Shown: positions 25,324-34,995, numbered from the stretch's first letter. The stretch is DNA of 64,000 nt from Microbacteriaceae bacterium PS02068 (GCA_029959325.1 JASCPF010000005.1:1-64000), one strand, 5' to 3'. Numbers and translations: made by a program. The notes: generated by a model not told the origin, from the letters alone.

Positions 25324-26250
25324 TCAGCGCGCCGCGATCGGCAGCGTGGCACGGACCCAGTCCGCGATCTCGCCGATGGCCGCGTCGGTCTCGGGGACGC
25401 GGCCGGCCGCCCAGACATACGAGTGCTGGGCTCCGGGTACGGGCAGCGCCTTCGTCGCGACGCCGGCGTCCGCCAGCCGTCCGGCGAGCTCCTCGTCCTC
25501 ACCGGCGAGGATCTCGAACGTGCCCCATGACACCAGGGTGGGCGGCAAGCCGGAGAGGTCCGCGCGGTTCAGGTTGATGCGCACGTCGTCGGCATCCACC
25601 CCCGTCCCTCCGATCCACGACTCGCGGAAGAACTCCAGCAGTCCGCGGCTGAGCACCTTGTCGGTGTCGGCGTTCGCTTCGATCGCGGGGTTCGCGATCT
25701 GCAGGTCTGCCCACGGAGAGATGGAGACGACCGCGCCGGGCAGATCCTCGCCGGCATCGCGCAGTCGCAGCGCGACGGCGAGCGCGAGGAAGCCACCGAT
25801 CGAGTGTCCGATCGTGATGATCTTGTTCGCCGGGTAGCCCTGCGCGACCAGCCAGTGGAAGGCGGTCTCGACGTCGTCGACCTGGGCGGGGTACTTGTCT
25901 TCCGGAGCGCGGCGGAAGTCCACGACCAGCGCGGGAACGCCCACGGCCGACGCGATGTGCCCGGCCAGCTTGCGGTCGACCGCGGCCGAGGTGACCACAC
26001 TCCCACCCGCGTGCGAGTGCAGCAGGACGAACGAGTCGTCGGCCCCGTTCGGGTGCACCCAGATGCCCGGCACGCCGTCGGCGTCGACGTCGCGATAGGT
26101 GACGCCCTCGGGTTCGGTCGCGGCCTGATGCAGCCCTTCGAGCCGGTTGCGGGTGTTGTCCAGCTCTGTGGTCGGCGCCATCGCCGACTCCAGCAGATGT
26201 GCGAATGCTGAGGCTTCGGGGCTCAACTCAACGACGGTGTTCTCGGACAC
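25324..26250 (-). CDS. Alpha/beta hydrolase, hormone-sensitive-lipase type
   Basis: 308 aa. HSL-type esterase: oxyanion loop HSHAGGS (usually HGGG), nucleophile elbow GHSIGG, Asp in the ILAGEDEE region and catalytic His in GAQHSYVW. GTG 26250 has a near-perfect SD, GGAGGTGAC, with good spacing. Located upstream of and co-directional with the alcohol dehydrogenase, consistent with hydrolysis of an ester followed by alcohol oxidation. Cytosolic. Confidence 0.9.
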   Translation of the reverse strand: MSENTVVELSPEASAFAHLLESAMAPTTELDNTRNRLEGLHQAATEPEGVTYRDVDADGVPGIWVHPNGADDSFVLLHSHAGGSVVTSAAVDRKLAGHIASAVGVPALVVDFRRAPEDKYPAQVDDVETAFHWLVAQGYPANKIITIGHSIGGFLALAVALRLRDAGEDLPGAVVSISPWADLQIANPAIEANADTDKVLSRGLLEFFRESWIGGTGVDADDVRINLNRADLSGLPPTLVSWGTFEILAGEDEELAGRLADAGVATKALPVPGAQHSYVWAAGRVPETDAAIGEIADWVRATLPIAAR

Positions 26251-26543
26251 GCTGTCACCTCCATGTGACGTCGCGCTTCTCGTCGGACCGCACCCGGCTC
26301 ATCTGCGAGGAGGGTGTCGAGATCCGATGATCGCGAATGGTCGGCCGCCGGGATCGGCGCCGTTTCCTGACGATAGGTCGCTGAGTACAGATCGTCAACC
26401 CAGATGGGAAGGCCGAGTTCGAGGGCGATGTCCGCGCGCCAACTTTGGTTGGTAGCGGATGCCGGGACGATCGGCTTCTGTTGTCGCACCGGGTCACCGC
26501 CGACCCGATCCACACGAAGGCAAGGGCGCTGGGACGTGACCGC
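26251..26543. other. 293-bp divergent intergenic region with a short dyad
   Basis: Between the esterase and the CoA ligase. It contains CCAAC-TTTG-GTTGG (26439-26452), a perfect 5-bp dyad that could be a regulator site. On the minus strand bases 26300-26450 read as a plausible peptide (containing RADIALELGLPIWVDDLYS), perhaps a gene remnant; I recognise no family. Confidence 0.35.
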
Positions 26544-28481
26544 ATGAACCGATCGACGCAGACCTACTCGGCGCAGTGGCGTCGCAGCCACGACGACCGC
26601 GACGCGTTCTGGACGGCCGCGGCCGACCGCATCGACTGGGCGGCGCCGCCGAGCCGGGCGCTCGACCACGACGGCAACTCCTGGTCGTGGTTCCCCGACG
26701 GGGCCCTCAACATGTCGTTCAACGCACTCGATCGCCACGTCGCCGCCGGCCGCGGCGAGCAGACCGCGCTGATCTTCGACTCGGCGATGACGGGGACCAC
26801 CTCATCGCTCACGTACCGCGAGCTGCGCGACCGTACCGCGCGCTTCGCGGGCGTCTTGCGCCAGGGCGGCGTCGGTCGGGGCGACCGCGTGATCATCTAC
26901 ATGCCCATGATCCCCGAGGCCGTGATCGCGATGCTGGCCTGCGCACGCCTCGGCGCGGTGCACTCCGTGGTGTTCGGCGGGTTCGCCGCGAACGAGCTCG
27001 CCACGCGGATCTCCGACGCCGGCGCGACGGCGATCGTCACCGCGTCGGGTGGGCTCGAGCCCGGCAAGATCATCGACTACCTGCCGATCCTCGACGAGGC
27101 GATCGGGCTGTGTGCCGCTCCGATCCGCTCGGTCATCGTGAAGGCGCGGCCCGGGTTCCCCTCGCGGATCGACTCGAGGGTCGACAGCACCGCGATCCAG
27201 TGGATCGACTGGGATCAGGCGGTCGCCGGAGCTGAGGATGCCGAGCCGGTCATCGTCGCCGCCACGGACCCGCTGTACGTGCTCTACACGTCGGGCACGA
27301 CGGGCAACCCGAAGGGCGTCGTCCGCGACACCGGCGGCTACGCGGTCGCCCTGGCCTGGTCGATGGAGAACATCTACGGCATCGGGCAGGGCGATGTCTT
27401 CTGGACGGCCAGCGACGTGGGCTGGGTCGTCGGTCACTCGTACATCGTCTACGGGCCGCTGCTGGCAGGCGCGACGACCGTGCTGTACGAGGGCAAGCCC
27501 GTGGGAACCCCCGATGCGGGCGCGTTCTGGCGGGTCATCGCAGAACACGGAGTGAAGGCGCTCTTCACCGCGCCGACGGCGATCCGCGCCATCCGCCGCG
27601 TCGACCCCGAACTGCGGCTGCTCGAAGAGCACGACACGAGCTCGCTGCGCGCGCTGTTCCTTGCGGGCGAGCGACTCGACCCCGAGACGTACGAATGGGT
27701 GTCGGCGGGTCTGGGCATCCCCACCATCGATCACTGGTGGCAGACCGAGACGGGCTGGGCGATCTCGGCCAATCCGCTCGGGCACGGGCTGCTGCCGATC
27801 AAACCCGGCTCGAGCACGCTGCCGATGGTCGGCTACGACGTCGCGATCCTCGACGGCAAGGGGCGCCCCGTGCCCGCCGGCGACGACGGGAACATCGCGC
27901 TGCGGCTGCCGCTGCCGCCCGGCACGCTGTCGGGCGTATGGGGTCAGCCCTCGAAGCTCGAAGAGGCGTACCTCTCTGCCTTCCCCGGCTTCTACGCCAC
28001 CGGCGACTCCGGCCACATCGACGACGACGGCTACCTGTTCGTCATGGGACGCACCGATGATGTCATCAACGTCGCCGGCCACCGGCTGTCGACGGGCGCG
28101 CTGGAAGAGGCGCTGATCCACCATCACGACGTCGCCGAGTGCGCCGTGGTGGGTGTGCGGGATGACCTCAAGGGCCACCGCGCCATGGGGTTCGTCACGC
28201 TCAAGGCGGGTGCGAGCACCCCCGAAGACGTGCTCACCGACGAGCTCGTCGCACTCGTCCGGAAGCAGATCGGACCCGTCGCCGCGTTCCGCGATGTCGT
28301 CGTCATGGATCGGCTGCCGAAGACGCGCTCCGGGAAGATCCTCCGCAAGACCCTGCGGCAGATCATCGACGGAGACCCCTACAAGGTGCCCGCCACCATC
28401 GAGGACGCCACCGTCCTCGACCCCATCATCGCCCTGGCCGAACGGCTGCGAGCGGTGAACGCCGATCACGTGCTCGCCTGA
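26544..28481 (+). CDS. prpE: AMP-forming acyl-CoA synthetase, propionyl-CoA-synthetase-like
   Basis: 645 aa ACS-type ligase that activates a short carboxylic acid via an acyl-adenylate. Landmarks: LYTSGTTGNPKGVVRDTGGY (P-loop; the RDTGGY variant is typical of PrpE rather than Acs), WWQTETGW, YATGDSG and catalytic Lys in TRSGKILRKTLRQI. Full length for the family. It ends 32 bp before a GMC oxidoreductase gene with which it is probably cotranscribed. Propionate or a related short acid is the likeliest substrate; other C3-C5 acids are possible. Confidence 0.88.
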   Translation: MNRSTQTYSAQWRRSHDDRDAFWTAAADRIDWAAPPSRALDHDGNSWSWFPDGALNMSFNALDRHVAAGRGEQTALIFDSAMTGTTSSLTYRELRDRTARFAGVLRQGGVGRGDRVIIYMPMIPEAVIAMLACARLGAVHSVVFGGFAANELATRISDAGATAIVTASGGLEPGKIIDYLPILDEAIGLCAAPIRSVIVKARPGFPSRIDSRVDSTAIQWIDWDQAVAGAEDAEPVIVAATDPLYVLYTSGTTGNPKGVVRDTGGYAVALAWSMENIYGIGQGDVFWTASDVGWVVGHSYIVYGPLLAGATTVLYEGKPVGTPDAGAFWRVIAEHGVKALFTAPTAIRAIRRVDPELRLLEEHDTSSLRALFLAGERLDPETYEWVSAGLGIPTIDHWWQTETGWAISANPLGHGLLPIKPGSSTLPMVGYDVAILDGKGRPVPAGDDGNIALRLPLPPGTLSGVWGQPSKLEEAYLSAFPGFYATGDSGHIDDDGYLFVMGRTDDVINVAGHRLSTGALEEALIHHHDVAECAVVGVRDDLKGHRAMGFVTLKAGASTPEDVLTDELVALVRKQIGPVAAFRDVVVMDRLPKTRSGKILRKTLRQIIDGDPYKVPATIEDATVLDPIIALAERLRAVNADHVLA

Positions 28482-28513
28482 GCACCTCACGATCCCAGGA
28501 AGGTCCTTCACCG

Positions 28514-30160
28514 ATGAATGCCCAGCCCCACACCACCCCCGCACACTCCGATGACGCGTTCGACTTCGACTGGGCCATCGTCGGCTCTGGATTCGGCGGC
28601 AGCGTCGCCGCACTGCGGCTGTCCGAGAAGGGTTACCGCGTCGGAGTGATCGAGCGCGGTCGCAACTACGAGGACAGCGACCTGCCGTCGTCGACGAACG
28701 ACATCGAGAGCTTCGTCTGGGCGCCGGATCAGGGGCTCTACGGCATCCTGCGCGACGTCGCCTTCCGGCACGTCGAGACCGCCTCGCAGACCGGCGTGGG
28801 CGGCGGCAGCCTGATGTACGGCGGCGTGCTGTTCCGCGCGCAGGACGGCTTCTACGACGACCCGCAGTGGCCCCGCGCCGAGTCGTGGCAGCAGGCGCTC
28901 GAACCGCACTACGCCCAGGCCGAACACATGCTCGGCGTCCGCACCGCGCCATGGGACTCGGTGTCGATCCAGCTCACCAAGCGCATCGGCGAGCACTTCG
29001 GCGCCGAGTTCGGGCTCGCGCCGACCGGCGTGTTCTTCGGTGAGCCGGGCAAGACCGTCGACGACCCCTACTTCGGCGGCGAGGGCCCCGCCCGCACGGG
29101 CTGCACCCGATGCGGAGACTGCATGATCGGATGCCGCACGGGAGCGGCCAACCGACTGACGAAGAACTACCTGTGGTTCGCCCAGAAGCACGGCGCGCGG
29201 ATCATCGCGCAGCAGGAAGTCGTCGATATCGTGCCCCTGGGCGCGGCCGACGGTGCCGACGGGTATCGCCTCATCACCGAGCAGCGGCATGTCGACGGTT
29301 CGCGAGCACGCACGGAGTTCACCGCGCGGGGCGTCGTGTTCGCCGGGGGGACGATCGCAACCAACGAGCTGCTCGCCGACTGCAAGCACCGCGGGTCGCT
29401 GCCGCGCATCAGCGACCGTCTCGGTCAGCTGGTGCGCACGAACAGCGAGACCTTCCTCAGCGTGCAGTTCCCGACCGACATCGGCGCCTGGCAGGACGTG
29501 ACGGCGCCGAGCCGACTGCGCTTCGGCACGGACACTCAGGTCGAGCTGCTGACCGTCGGCAAGCACGCCGACGCGTGGGCGGGAAAGTTCACCGTGCTCA
29601 CCGGCAAGGGCAACGTCCTGGTACGTCGGATCAAGTGGCTGACGAACGTCATCCTCCACCCGGGGCGCTGGAAGGCGACCAAGCGGGCCGAGGGGTGGAG
29701 TGCGCGCTCACTCGCGATGCTCGTCATGCAGCCCCGCGACAACGCGGTGCGGCTGCGGGCGCAGAAGCGGGAGAGCGGCGACGGCTACGGCCTCGTCAGC
29801 GAGATCGACACGGAGCGCCCGGCGCCGACCTTCCTGAAGGTGGGTCACCAGGTGGCGAAGTGGCTCGCGGAAGAGACCGGAGGCGTCGCCGGAAGCACCT
29901 TCACCGAGGCGTTCCGCAACGCCCCGTGGACCGCCCACGTCGTCGGCGGTGCCGTCATGGGCTCCAGTGCGGGCGACGGCGTCATCGACAGCAGCCTGCG
30001 CGTGTTCGGCTACCAGAACATGCTCGTCTGCGATGCATCGGCGCTCCCCGCCAACCCCGGCGTGAACCCCGCGCTGACCATCACCGCGCTCGCAGAGTAC
30101 GGCATGCAGCACGTGCCCGCTCGGGCCGCGCAGGGCGTCGAGAAGGAGCTCGCCGCGTAG
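28514..30160 (+). CDS. GMC-family FAD-dependent oxidoreductase with Cys cluster
   Basis: 548 aa. FAD motif VGSGFGGSVAAL at about 23-34; C-terminal GMC motif with PANPGVNPALTITALAE. Of note C197-x2-C200-x2-C203-x3-C207 (CTRCGDCMIGC) resembles an iron-sulfur ligand set, a feature of the cholesterol-oxidase-like GMC branch. SD AGGAAGG precedes ATG 28514. Likely oxidises a secondary alcohol, perhaps sterol- or terpene-like; substrate inferred only from family. Follows the acyl-CoA synthetase. Confidence 0.9.
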   Translation: MNAQPHTTPAHSDDAFDFDWAIVGSGFGGSVAALRLSEKGYRVGVIERGRNYEDSDLPSSTNDIESFVWAPDQGLYGILRDVAFRHVETASQTGVGGGSLMYGGVLFRAQDGFYDDPQWPRAESWQQALEPHYAQAEHMLGVRTAPWDSVSIQLTKRIGEHFGAEFGLAPTGVFFGEPGKTVDDPYFGGEGPARTGCTRCGDCMIGCRTGAANRLTKNYLWFAQKHGARIIAQQEVVDIVPLGAADGADGYRLITEQRHVDGSRARTEFTARGVVFAGGTIATNELLADCKHRGSLPRISDRLGQLVRTNSETFLSVQFPTDIGAWQDVTAPSRLRFGTDTQVELLTVGKHADAWAGKFTVLTGKGNVLVRRIKWLTNVILHPGRWKATKRAEGWSARSLAMLVMQPRDNAVRLRAQKRESGDGYGLVSEIDTERPAPTFLKVGHQVAKWLAEETGGVAGSTFTEAFRNAPWTAHVVGGAVMGSSAGDGVIDSSLRVFGYQNMLVCDASALPANPGVNPALTITALAEYGMQHVPARAAQGVEKELAA

Positions 30161-30180
30161 GTCATCCCGCAGGCTGATAG

Positions 30181-30240
30181 CCGCAAATCTACGAGTCCCT
30201 AAGCGCAAAAGTACGAGTCGATCTCCGCAAAGCTACGAGT
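30181..30240. repeat. Three 16-bp direct repeats at an exact 22-bp period
   Basis: Units at 30181-30196 (CCGCAAATCTACGAGT), 30203-30218 (GCGCAAAAGTACGAGT) and 30225-30240 (CCGCAAAGCTACGAGT) share CGCAAA-N2-TACGAGT. The starts are 22 bp apart each time, about two helical turns, placing all units on the same DNA face. The array ends 18 bp before the GTG of the ATPase gene. Confidence 0.8.
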
Positions 30241-30258
30241 TCAAGATACTCTCATTGA

Positions 30259-31503
30259 GTGGAGAAGCTGATATCGCGACATTCGGTCGCGAACGCGACG
30301 GAGATGATGGGTGCTTTTCCGGCGCTCGTGATCCAGGGCGCGCGTCAAGTCGGCAAGAGCACATTCGCTGAGATGCTCGTCGCTGACAGGCAGGTACAGA
30401 TCGTCACGCTCGACGATCCGGGTGCCTTGAGCGCTGCGGTCGATGATCCGATCGCGTTCGTGGGTCGCGTTCCGCACGGCACACTTGTCATCGACGAACT
30501 TCAGCGCGCGCCGGGGCTGATTCTGCCGATCAAGGCATCCATCGACCGCGACCGACGTCCAGGTCGCTTTCTGCTGACGGGTTCGAGCGATCTGCTGAGG
30601 CTGGCTCGAACCCCCGACAGCCTCGCGGGGCGCGCAGTGACGGTCAACCTGCGAACCCTCAGTCAGGGCGAGATCCGAGGGCGGGACGACGACCTCATGG
30701 CGCGCCTCCGCAGGAACGCGGATGTGGCGGCGTTCTCCACGACGGCTACACGTGAGGAGTACGCGGCGATCATCGCCCGCGGGGGATATCCCGAAGTCCA
30801 GAGCCTGCCCTCGCGATTGCGATCCGTGTGGTTCGACGGATATGTGGACCGACTTCTCGAACGCGACGTTCGTGACATCGCTCCCCGCGTCGACCGTTCT
30901 CGAATCGAGCGCGTCCTGCGCCTCATCGCCTCAGGCCAATCCGGCGAGCTGGTGAAGGCGCGTATTGCTCGCGACGCCGATGTTCCCGAGACCTCTGTGA
31001 CGACGTACATCGACCTGCTCGAGACGATGTTCCTTGTCGGTCGGCTGAGGCACTGGTCGCGGAACCTCACCAGCCGCGAATCGGCGAAGCCGAAAGTCCA
31101 CGTGACCGACAGCGGCCTTGCCCTTCATCTCAGTCGGGTGAAGGAGGGCCAGCTCGTCCCGCTCGCCAATTCGCTTGTCGGTCCGGCGATGGAGGGGCTC
31201 GTTGTCACAGAGTTGCTCCGGCAACGCGGGTGGAGTGCGGAGGAGTTCGAACTGTTCCACTACCGCGATCGCGACGGCCTCGAGGTCGATGTCGTCGTCG
31301 AGTTCTTCGACGGCAGCGTCATCGGAATCGAGGTCAAGTCCGGCAGCACGCTGAAGAGCGAGCATTTCACCGGCCTCAAGCTGCTCCGCGAGAAGCTCGG
31401 CGATCAGTTTTTCGGTGGCTACGTGCTCAACACAAGCCAACACGGCACGTCGTTCGGCGACCGTCTATGGTCACTGCCCGTCTCGGCCCTCTGGGAACTC
31501 TGA
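30259..31503 (+). CDS. AAA ATPase with DUF4143 domain
   Basis: 414 aa. AAA_14 N-terminal domain with Walker A GARQVGKST (27-35) and Walker B LVIDELQRAP, then DUF4143. The C-terminal third has DGLEVDVVVE followed by IGIEVKSG, matching a PD-(D/E)xK nuclease core (D...ExK). These stand-alone ATPases are scattered and mobile in bacteria and their role is unsettled. GTG 30259 has no clear SD. Its codon bias looks slightly less GC-rich than the neighbours, and it interrupts a catabolic region, which suggests acquisition. A regular repeat array lies directly upstream. Confidence 0.9.
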   Translation: MEKLISRHSVANATEMMGAFPALVIQGARQVGKSTFAEMLVADRQVQIVTLDDPGALSAAVDDPIAFVGRVPHGTLVIDELQRAPGLILPIKASIDRDRRPGRFLLTGSSDLLRLARTPDSLAGRAVTVNLRTLSQGEIRGRDDDLMARLRRNADVAAFSTTATREEYAAIIARGGYPEVQSLPSRLRSVWFDGYVDRLLERDVRDIAPRVDRSRIERVLRLIASGQSGELVKARIARDADVPETSVTTYIDLLETMFLVGRLRHWSRNLTSRESAKPKVHVTDSGLALHLSRVKEGQLVPLANSLVGPAMEGLVVTELLRQRGWSAEEFELFHYRDRDGLEVDVVVEFFDGSVIGIEVKSGSTLKSEHFTGLKLLREKLGDQFFGGYVLNTSQHGTSFGDRLWSLPVSALWEL

Positions 31504-31515
31504 CCGAGCTCACCC

Positions 31516-33111
31516 TCACACGCGCACAGCGAGCGCGCGCAGGTCCTTCCGGAGGATCTTCCCCGCCGACGACTTCGGGATGGCGTCGATCATCTCGACC
31601 TGGCGCACCTTCTTGTACGGCGCCACGCGCTCGGCCACGAACGCGATGACCTCCTCCCCCGTGAGCTCGGCCCCCGGCTGCAGCACCACGAACGCCTTCG
31701 GCACCTCCTCGCCGTCGACATCGGCGACGCCGATCACGGCGGCATCGGCGATCGACGGATGCCCCAGCAGCACCGCCTCGAGTTCGGCCGGCGCCACCTG
31801 GTAGCCCTTGTACTTGATCAGCTCTTTCAGGCGGTCGACGATCGTGACGAAGCCCTCGGCGCTGATCGTCGCGACGTCACCCGTGCGCAGGAACCCATCG
31901 CCCGTCATCGACTCACGCGTGGCCTCGTCATTGCCCAGGTAGCCGACCATGATGTTCGGGCCGCTGCACTGCAGCTCACCCGCGGCACTGACGCCCTCCG
32001 CCGGAACGGGGATCTCCTCGCCGGTCTCGGGGTCGACCAGGCGGCACAACATGTTCGGCACCGTGACGCCCACCGAGCCGAGCGGGGTCTCCGGCTGGTT
32101 CAGGCGGTGCACCTGCGCGACCGGGCTCATCTCGCTCATCCCGTAGCCCTGCAGCACGCGGCATCCGAGCCGGGTGGCGACGGCGCTCGCGATCGCCGCG
32201 TCGAGGGGAGCGGCGCCCGACAGGATCGCGCGCACGCTCGAGAGGTCGAACTGATCGATCAGCGGGTGCTTCGCCAGCGCGAGCGCGATCGGCGGGGCGA
32301 TGAACAGGTATGTGCAGCGCTCGTCCTGCACGATGCGCAGGAACTCCTGCAGGTCGAAGCGCGGCATCGTCACGAGCGTCGCGCGGGCCCGCAGGGCGAG
32401 GTTCAGCAACACCGTGATCCCGTAGATGTGGAAGAACGGCAGCACCGCGAGGATCGAGTCGTCGGCATCCACTTCGATCATCGGCATGACCTGCGCGACG
32501 TTCGCCACCAGGTTGCGATGCGTGAGCATGACGCCCTTGGGCGAGGCCGTGGTGCCCGACGAGTACGGCAGGATCGCGAGGTGCGTGGCCGGGTCGAAGG
32601 TCACCTCGGGGGCGGTGAGCTCCGAGTCGATCAGGTCGGCGAACGACCGGTGCCCTGTTTCTTTTCCGATGCCATCGAGCACGATCACGGCGTCGTCTGT
32701 GAGACCCAGCCGGGTCGCGGCATCCAACGCCTGCGGCAGCAGCGGTGACACGGTGATCAGGCGCGTGGCGCGCGCGTTCGTGAGCTGCGAGGTGATGTCG
32801 GATGCCGTCGCCAGGGCGTTCACGGTGGTCACCGTGGCCCCCGCGCGCAGGATGCCGTGGAATGTGGCGACGAAGGCCGGCGAGTTGGGCGAGTGCAGCG
32901 CGACCACATCACCCACGCCGATGCCGTCGGCGGCGAGCGCGCCGGCGATCGCGTCGATCTGTGCGATCAGTTCACGGTAGGGCACCTGCGCACCCGTCGT
33001 GCCGTTCGTGATCGCGACGCGGTCGCGGTCGCTCTCGGTGAGCGAGCCGAACAGGAAGTCGTACACGCTGAGATCGGGGATCTCGACGTCGGGGTGGGGG
33101 CTTCGGAACAT
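31516..33111 (-). CDS. AMP-dependent ligase, 4-coumarate/long-chain acyl-CoA ligase type
   Basis: 531 aa ANL-superfamily ligase: P-loop YSSGTTASPKGVMLTH, A4/A5 motifs QGYGMSEMSP, GFLRTGDVA, hinge DRLKELIKYKG and catalytic Lys in KSSAGKILRKDL. The 4CL/long-chain type of motif spacing suggests an aromatic or medium-chain acid substrate. It is the first (5') gene before two co-directional genes? No: it lies downstream of the hydrolase/SDR pair on the same strand, 53 bp after the hydrolase stop, so may be the last gene of that operon. Confidence 0.9.
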   Translation of the reverse strand: MFRSPHPDVEIPDLSVYDFLFGSLTESDRDRVAITNGTTGAQVPYRELIAQIDAIAGALAADGIGVGDVVALHSPNSPAFVATFHGILRAGATVTTVNALATASDITSQLTNARATRLITVSPLLPQALDAATRLGLTDDAVIVLDGIGKETGHRSFADLIDSELTAPEVTFDPATHLAILPYSSGTTASPKGVMLTHRNLVANVAQVMPMIEVDADDSILAVLPFFHIYGITVLLNLALRARATLVTMPRFDLQEFLRIVQDERCTYLFIAPPIALALAKHPLIDQFDLSSVRAILSGAAPLDAAIASAVATRLGCRVLQGYGMSEMSPVAQVHRLNQPETPLGSVGVTVPNMLCRLVDPETGEEIPVPAEGVSAAGELQCSGPNIMVGYLGNDEATRESMTGDGFLRTGDVATISAEGFVTIVDRLKELIKYKGYQVAPAELEAVLLGHPSIADAAVIGVADVDGEEVPKAFVVLQPGAELTGEEVIAFVAERVAPYKKVRQVEMIDAIPKSSAGKILRKDLRALAVRV

Positions 33112-33164
33112 CGTCGTTCTCCTTGGTTCGGGTGGGATTCGGTCGGCGATAGTCGCTCAGTCGC

Positions 33165-34034
33165 TCAGTCGGCGAGGAAGTCGAGCACCTGCGGGACGAA
33201 GGTGCGGTGGTGCTGGAACACTCCGCCGTGTCCGGAGCGCGGATAGATCGTGACGGAGGCATTCGGCATCCGCTCGGCCATGTCGATCGAGTGCTCGCTC
33301 TTGACCATCAGGTCGTTGTCGCCGTTCGCGACGAAGACCGGCATCGTCAGCACCGAGAGGTCGTCGGGGGCGTGCAGCCCGGCGTCGCGGATCGCCACGA
33401 GCTGAGCGCGACGAGCCTGCATCGAGATGCGCTTGTCGCGGTTCGCGGTGCGCCGCTTCAGCCGCGCGAAGTACTCGCGCGCCGCGGCCTTCCCCTCGGG
33501 CGTGCGAGGGAAGAAGAGGAAGTTGCGCGCGTCGCTGAAGGTCAGGAACGACTTCAGGTACGCCCGCGCAGTGACGCGGATGATCTCCTCGATCCCGCCG
33601 CCGCCGCGCGGGCCGGTGCCCGAGAGGATCATCTTGTGGACGAGCTCGGGCGCCTTCAGCGCGACCATCTGCGCGACGCCGCCGCCCATCGAGAACCCGA
33701 AGAGATCGACCTTGTCGAGGCCCTTCGCGCGGATGAACGCGATCGCGTCATCGCCCATGTCGGAGATGTCGTGCGGGACCCTGCCGCCCGTGCCGCCGAC
33801 ACCGCGGTTGTCGAACGCGATCACGTGGTGCGTCGCGGCGATGCCGTCGATGATCTCCGGGTCCCAGTCGTCGAGCGTCGCCATGAGGTGGTGCAGGAAG
33901 ACGACAGGGATGCCCCCTTTCGGGCCCAGCTCGCGGTAGGTGAACGGCGTGCCGTTCACGGTGATGGTCCGATTCGGCGTGTTGCTCCAGGTGGTCGTCG
34001 TGGTCTGGTTCGGGGTGTGTGTCCGGGTGGTCAT
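33165..34034 (-). CDS. Alpha/beta hydrolase
   Basis: 289 aa. Fold landmarks: VVFLHHLMATLDDWDPE (oxyanion region), nucleophile elbow GFSMGGG, Asp in VANGDNDLM and His in SGHGGVFQH. N-terminus is unusually Thr-rich over the first 20 residues. It is a close relative of the hydrolase at 36359-37192 (shared length, LDxWDPE and GxSMGG contexts), so the two are probably duplicated. Overlaps the SDR gene by 4 nt. Ester, lactone or C-C substrate unknown. Confidence 0.9.
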   Translation of the reverse strand: MTTRTHTPNQTTTTTWSNTPNRTITVNGTPFTYRELGPKGGIPVVFLHHLMATLDDWDPEIIDGIAATHHVIAFDNRGVGGTGGRVPHDISDMGDDAIAFIRAKGLDKVDLFGFSMGGGVAQMVALKAPELVHKMILSGTGPRGGGGIEEIIRVTARAYLKSFLTFSDARNFLFFPRTPEGKAAAREYFARLKRRTANRDKRISMQARRAQLVAIRDAGLHAPDDLSVLTMPVFVANGDNDLMVKSEHSIDMAERMPNASVTIYPRSGHGGVFQHHRTFVPQVLDFLAD

Positions 34035-34891
34035 CGTGCGCTCCTGTCGGCGGTGGCGGGCATCTGGTCGAGTCGAGCCAGTGCGGTGAGTGTCTTCGGA
34101 TCTTTCGCGAGGTGGGCGTCGAACACCGGCCCCACCAGGCCGCGGAGCGCCGCGATCGGCTTCCACCGCCCGGGCAGCATGACGCGCGTGGCGCGGCTCG
34201 CCATGGCATCCGCGATCGCTCGCGCGGCGTCGTGCGGCTGCAGGCGCGTCATCAGCGGCTTCGGAAGGGTGTCGAGCAGCGCGACGACGTCGGGGGCCTC
34301 GTCGATGCCGGCCTTGATCATGCCGGTCTGGATCAGCGAGAAGTAGACCGTCGTCGACGTGACGCCGTGCGGGGCGAGCTCGACGCGCAGCCCCCGGCCG
34401 AGCTGCTCGACCGCCGCCTTGCTCATGGCGTAGGGGATCGTGCCCATCCCGTTCATGAAGGCGAACACCGAGCTCAGGAAGACGAACTGCCCGCGCTGCG
34501 CGACGAGCTGGTCCATCGTGGCCGCGACGGTGTTGAGCACCCCGGTCACGTTCACCGCGAACGTCGCATCGACCGCGGCGGGCGAGAGGGTGCGCAGCGT
34601 CGCGCCCCGGGCGAGGATGCCCGCGTTCGCCATCGTCACGTCGATGCGCCCGAAGTGGTCGACGACCTCGGCCACCGCCCGGTCGAGCGAGGCGCGATCG
34701 GTCACGTCGGCGACGACGCCGAAGGCGGATGTCGGTGACATCGCCCGCGCGATGTCGGGGGTCTGGGGCGAGAGGTCGGCGATCGCCACGCGAGCGCCGC
34801 GGCCCAGCAGCTCGCGCGCCGTCGCGCTGCCGATGCCACCGGTGCCCCCGGTGATGAAGACGACCTTGCCGGCGAGGTCGGCGCGGGTCAT
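34031..34891 (-). CDS. SDR-family oxidoreductase
   Basis: 286 aa classical SDR: TGGTGGIG cofactor motif near residue 14, NAG in MANAGILARG, catalytic Ser (LSSVFAF) and Y-x3-K as YAMSK. ATG 34891 is favoured by an upstream GAGGG; a longer version is open further upstream. Coupled (ATGA) to the alpha/beta hydrolase. Divergent from a TetR gene 167 bp away, whose product probably represses this operon. Likely an alcohol/ketone step. Confidence 0.88.
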   Translation of the reverse strand: MTRADLAGKVVFITGGTGGIGSATARELLGRGARVAIADLSPQTPDIARAMSPTSAFGVVADVTDRASLDRAVAEVVDHFGRIDVTMANAGILARGATLRTLSPAAVDATFAVNVTGVLNTVAATMDQLVAQRGQFVFLSSVFAFMNGMGTIPYAMSKAAVEQLGRGLRVELAPHGVTSTTVYFSLIQTGMIKAGIDEAPDVVALLDTLPKPLMTRLQPHDAARAIADAMASRATRVMLPGRWKPIAALRGLVGPVFDAHLAKDPKTLTALARLDQMPATADRSAR

Positions 34892-34980
34892 CGGAGGTTT
34901 CCCTCGAAGTGAGCAGTGAACGACATGAGAACTTCCCATCACCATTGATCGGGATACGGTCGCTGTGAGCAGTGGCCGAA

Positions 34981-34995
34981 AAGGCAGGATGCCTT
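34981..34995. promoter_or_regulatory. Dyad in front of the SDR-hydrolase operon and TetR gene
   Basis: AAGGCA-GGA-TGCCTT is a perfect 6-bp inverted repeat, followed immediately by an AT-rich stretch (34993-35030) unusual for this genome. Its position between divergent SDR and TetR genes fits an operator. Confidence 0.4.

Noticed and set aside
26300-26450. A minus-strand protein upstream of the esterase
   Set aside because: No start codon with RBS in context and no family; at most a remnant.
30181-30240. CRISPR array
   Set aside because: Only three 16-bp units with 6-nt gaps; no spacers of CRISPR length and no cas genes.
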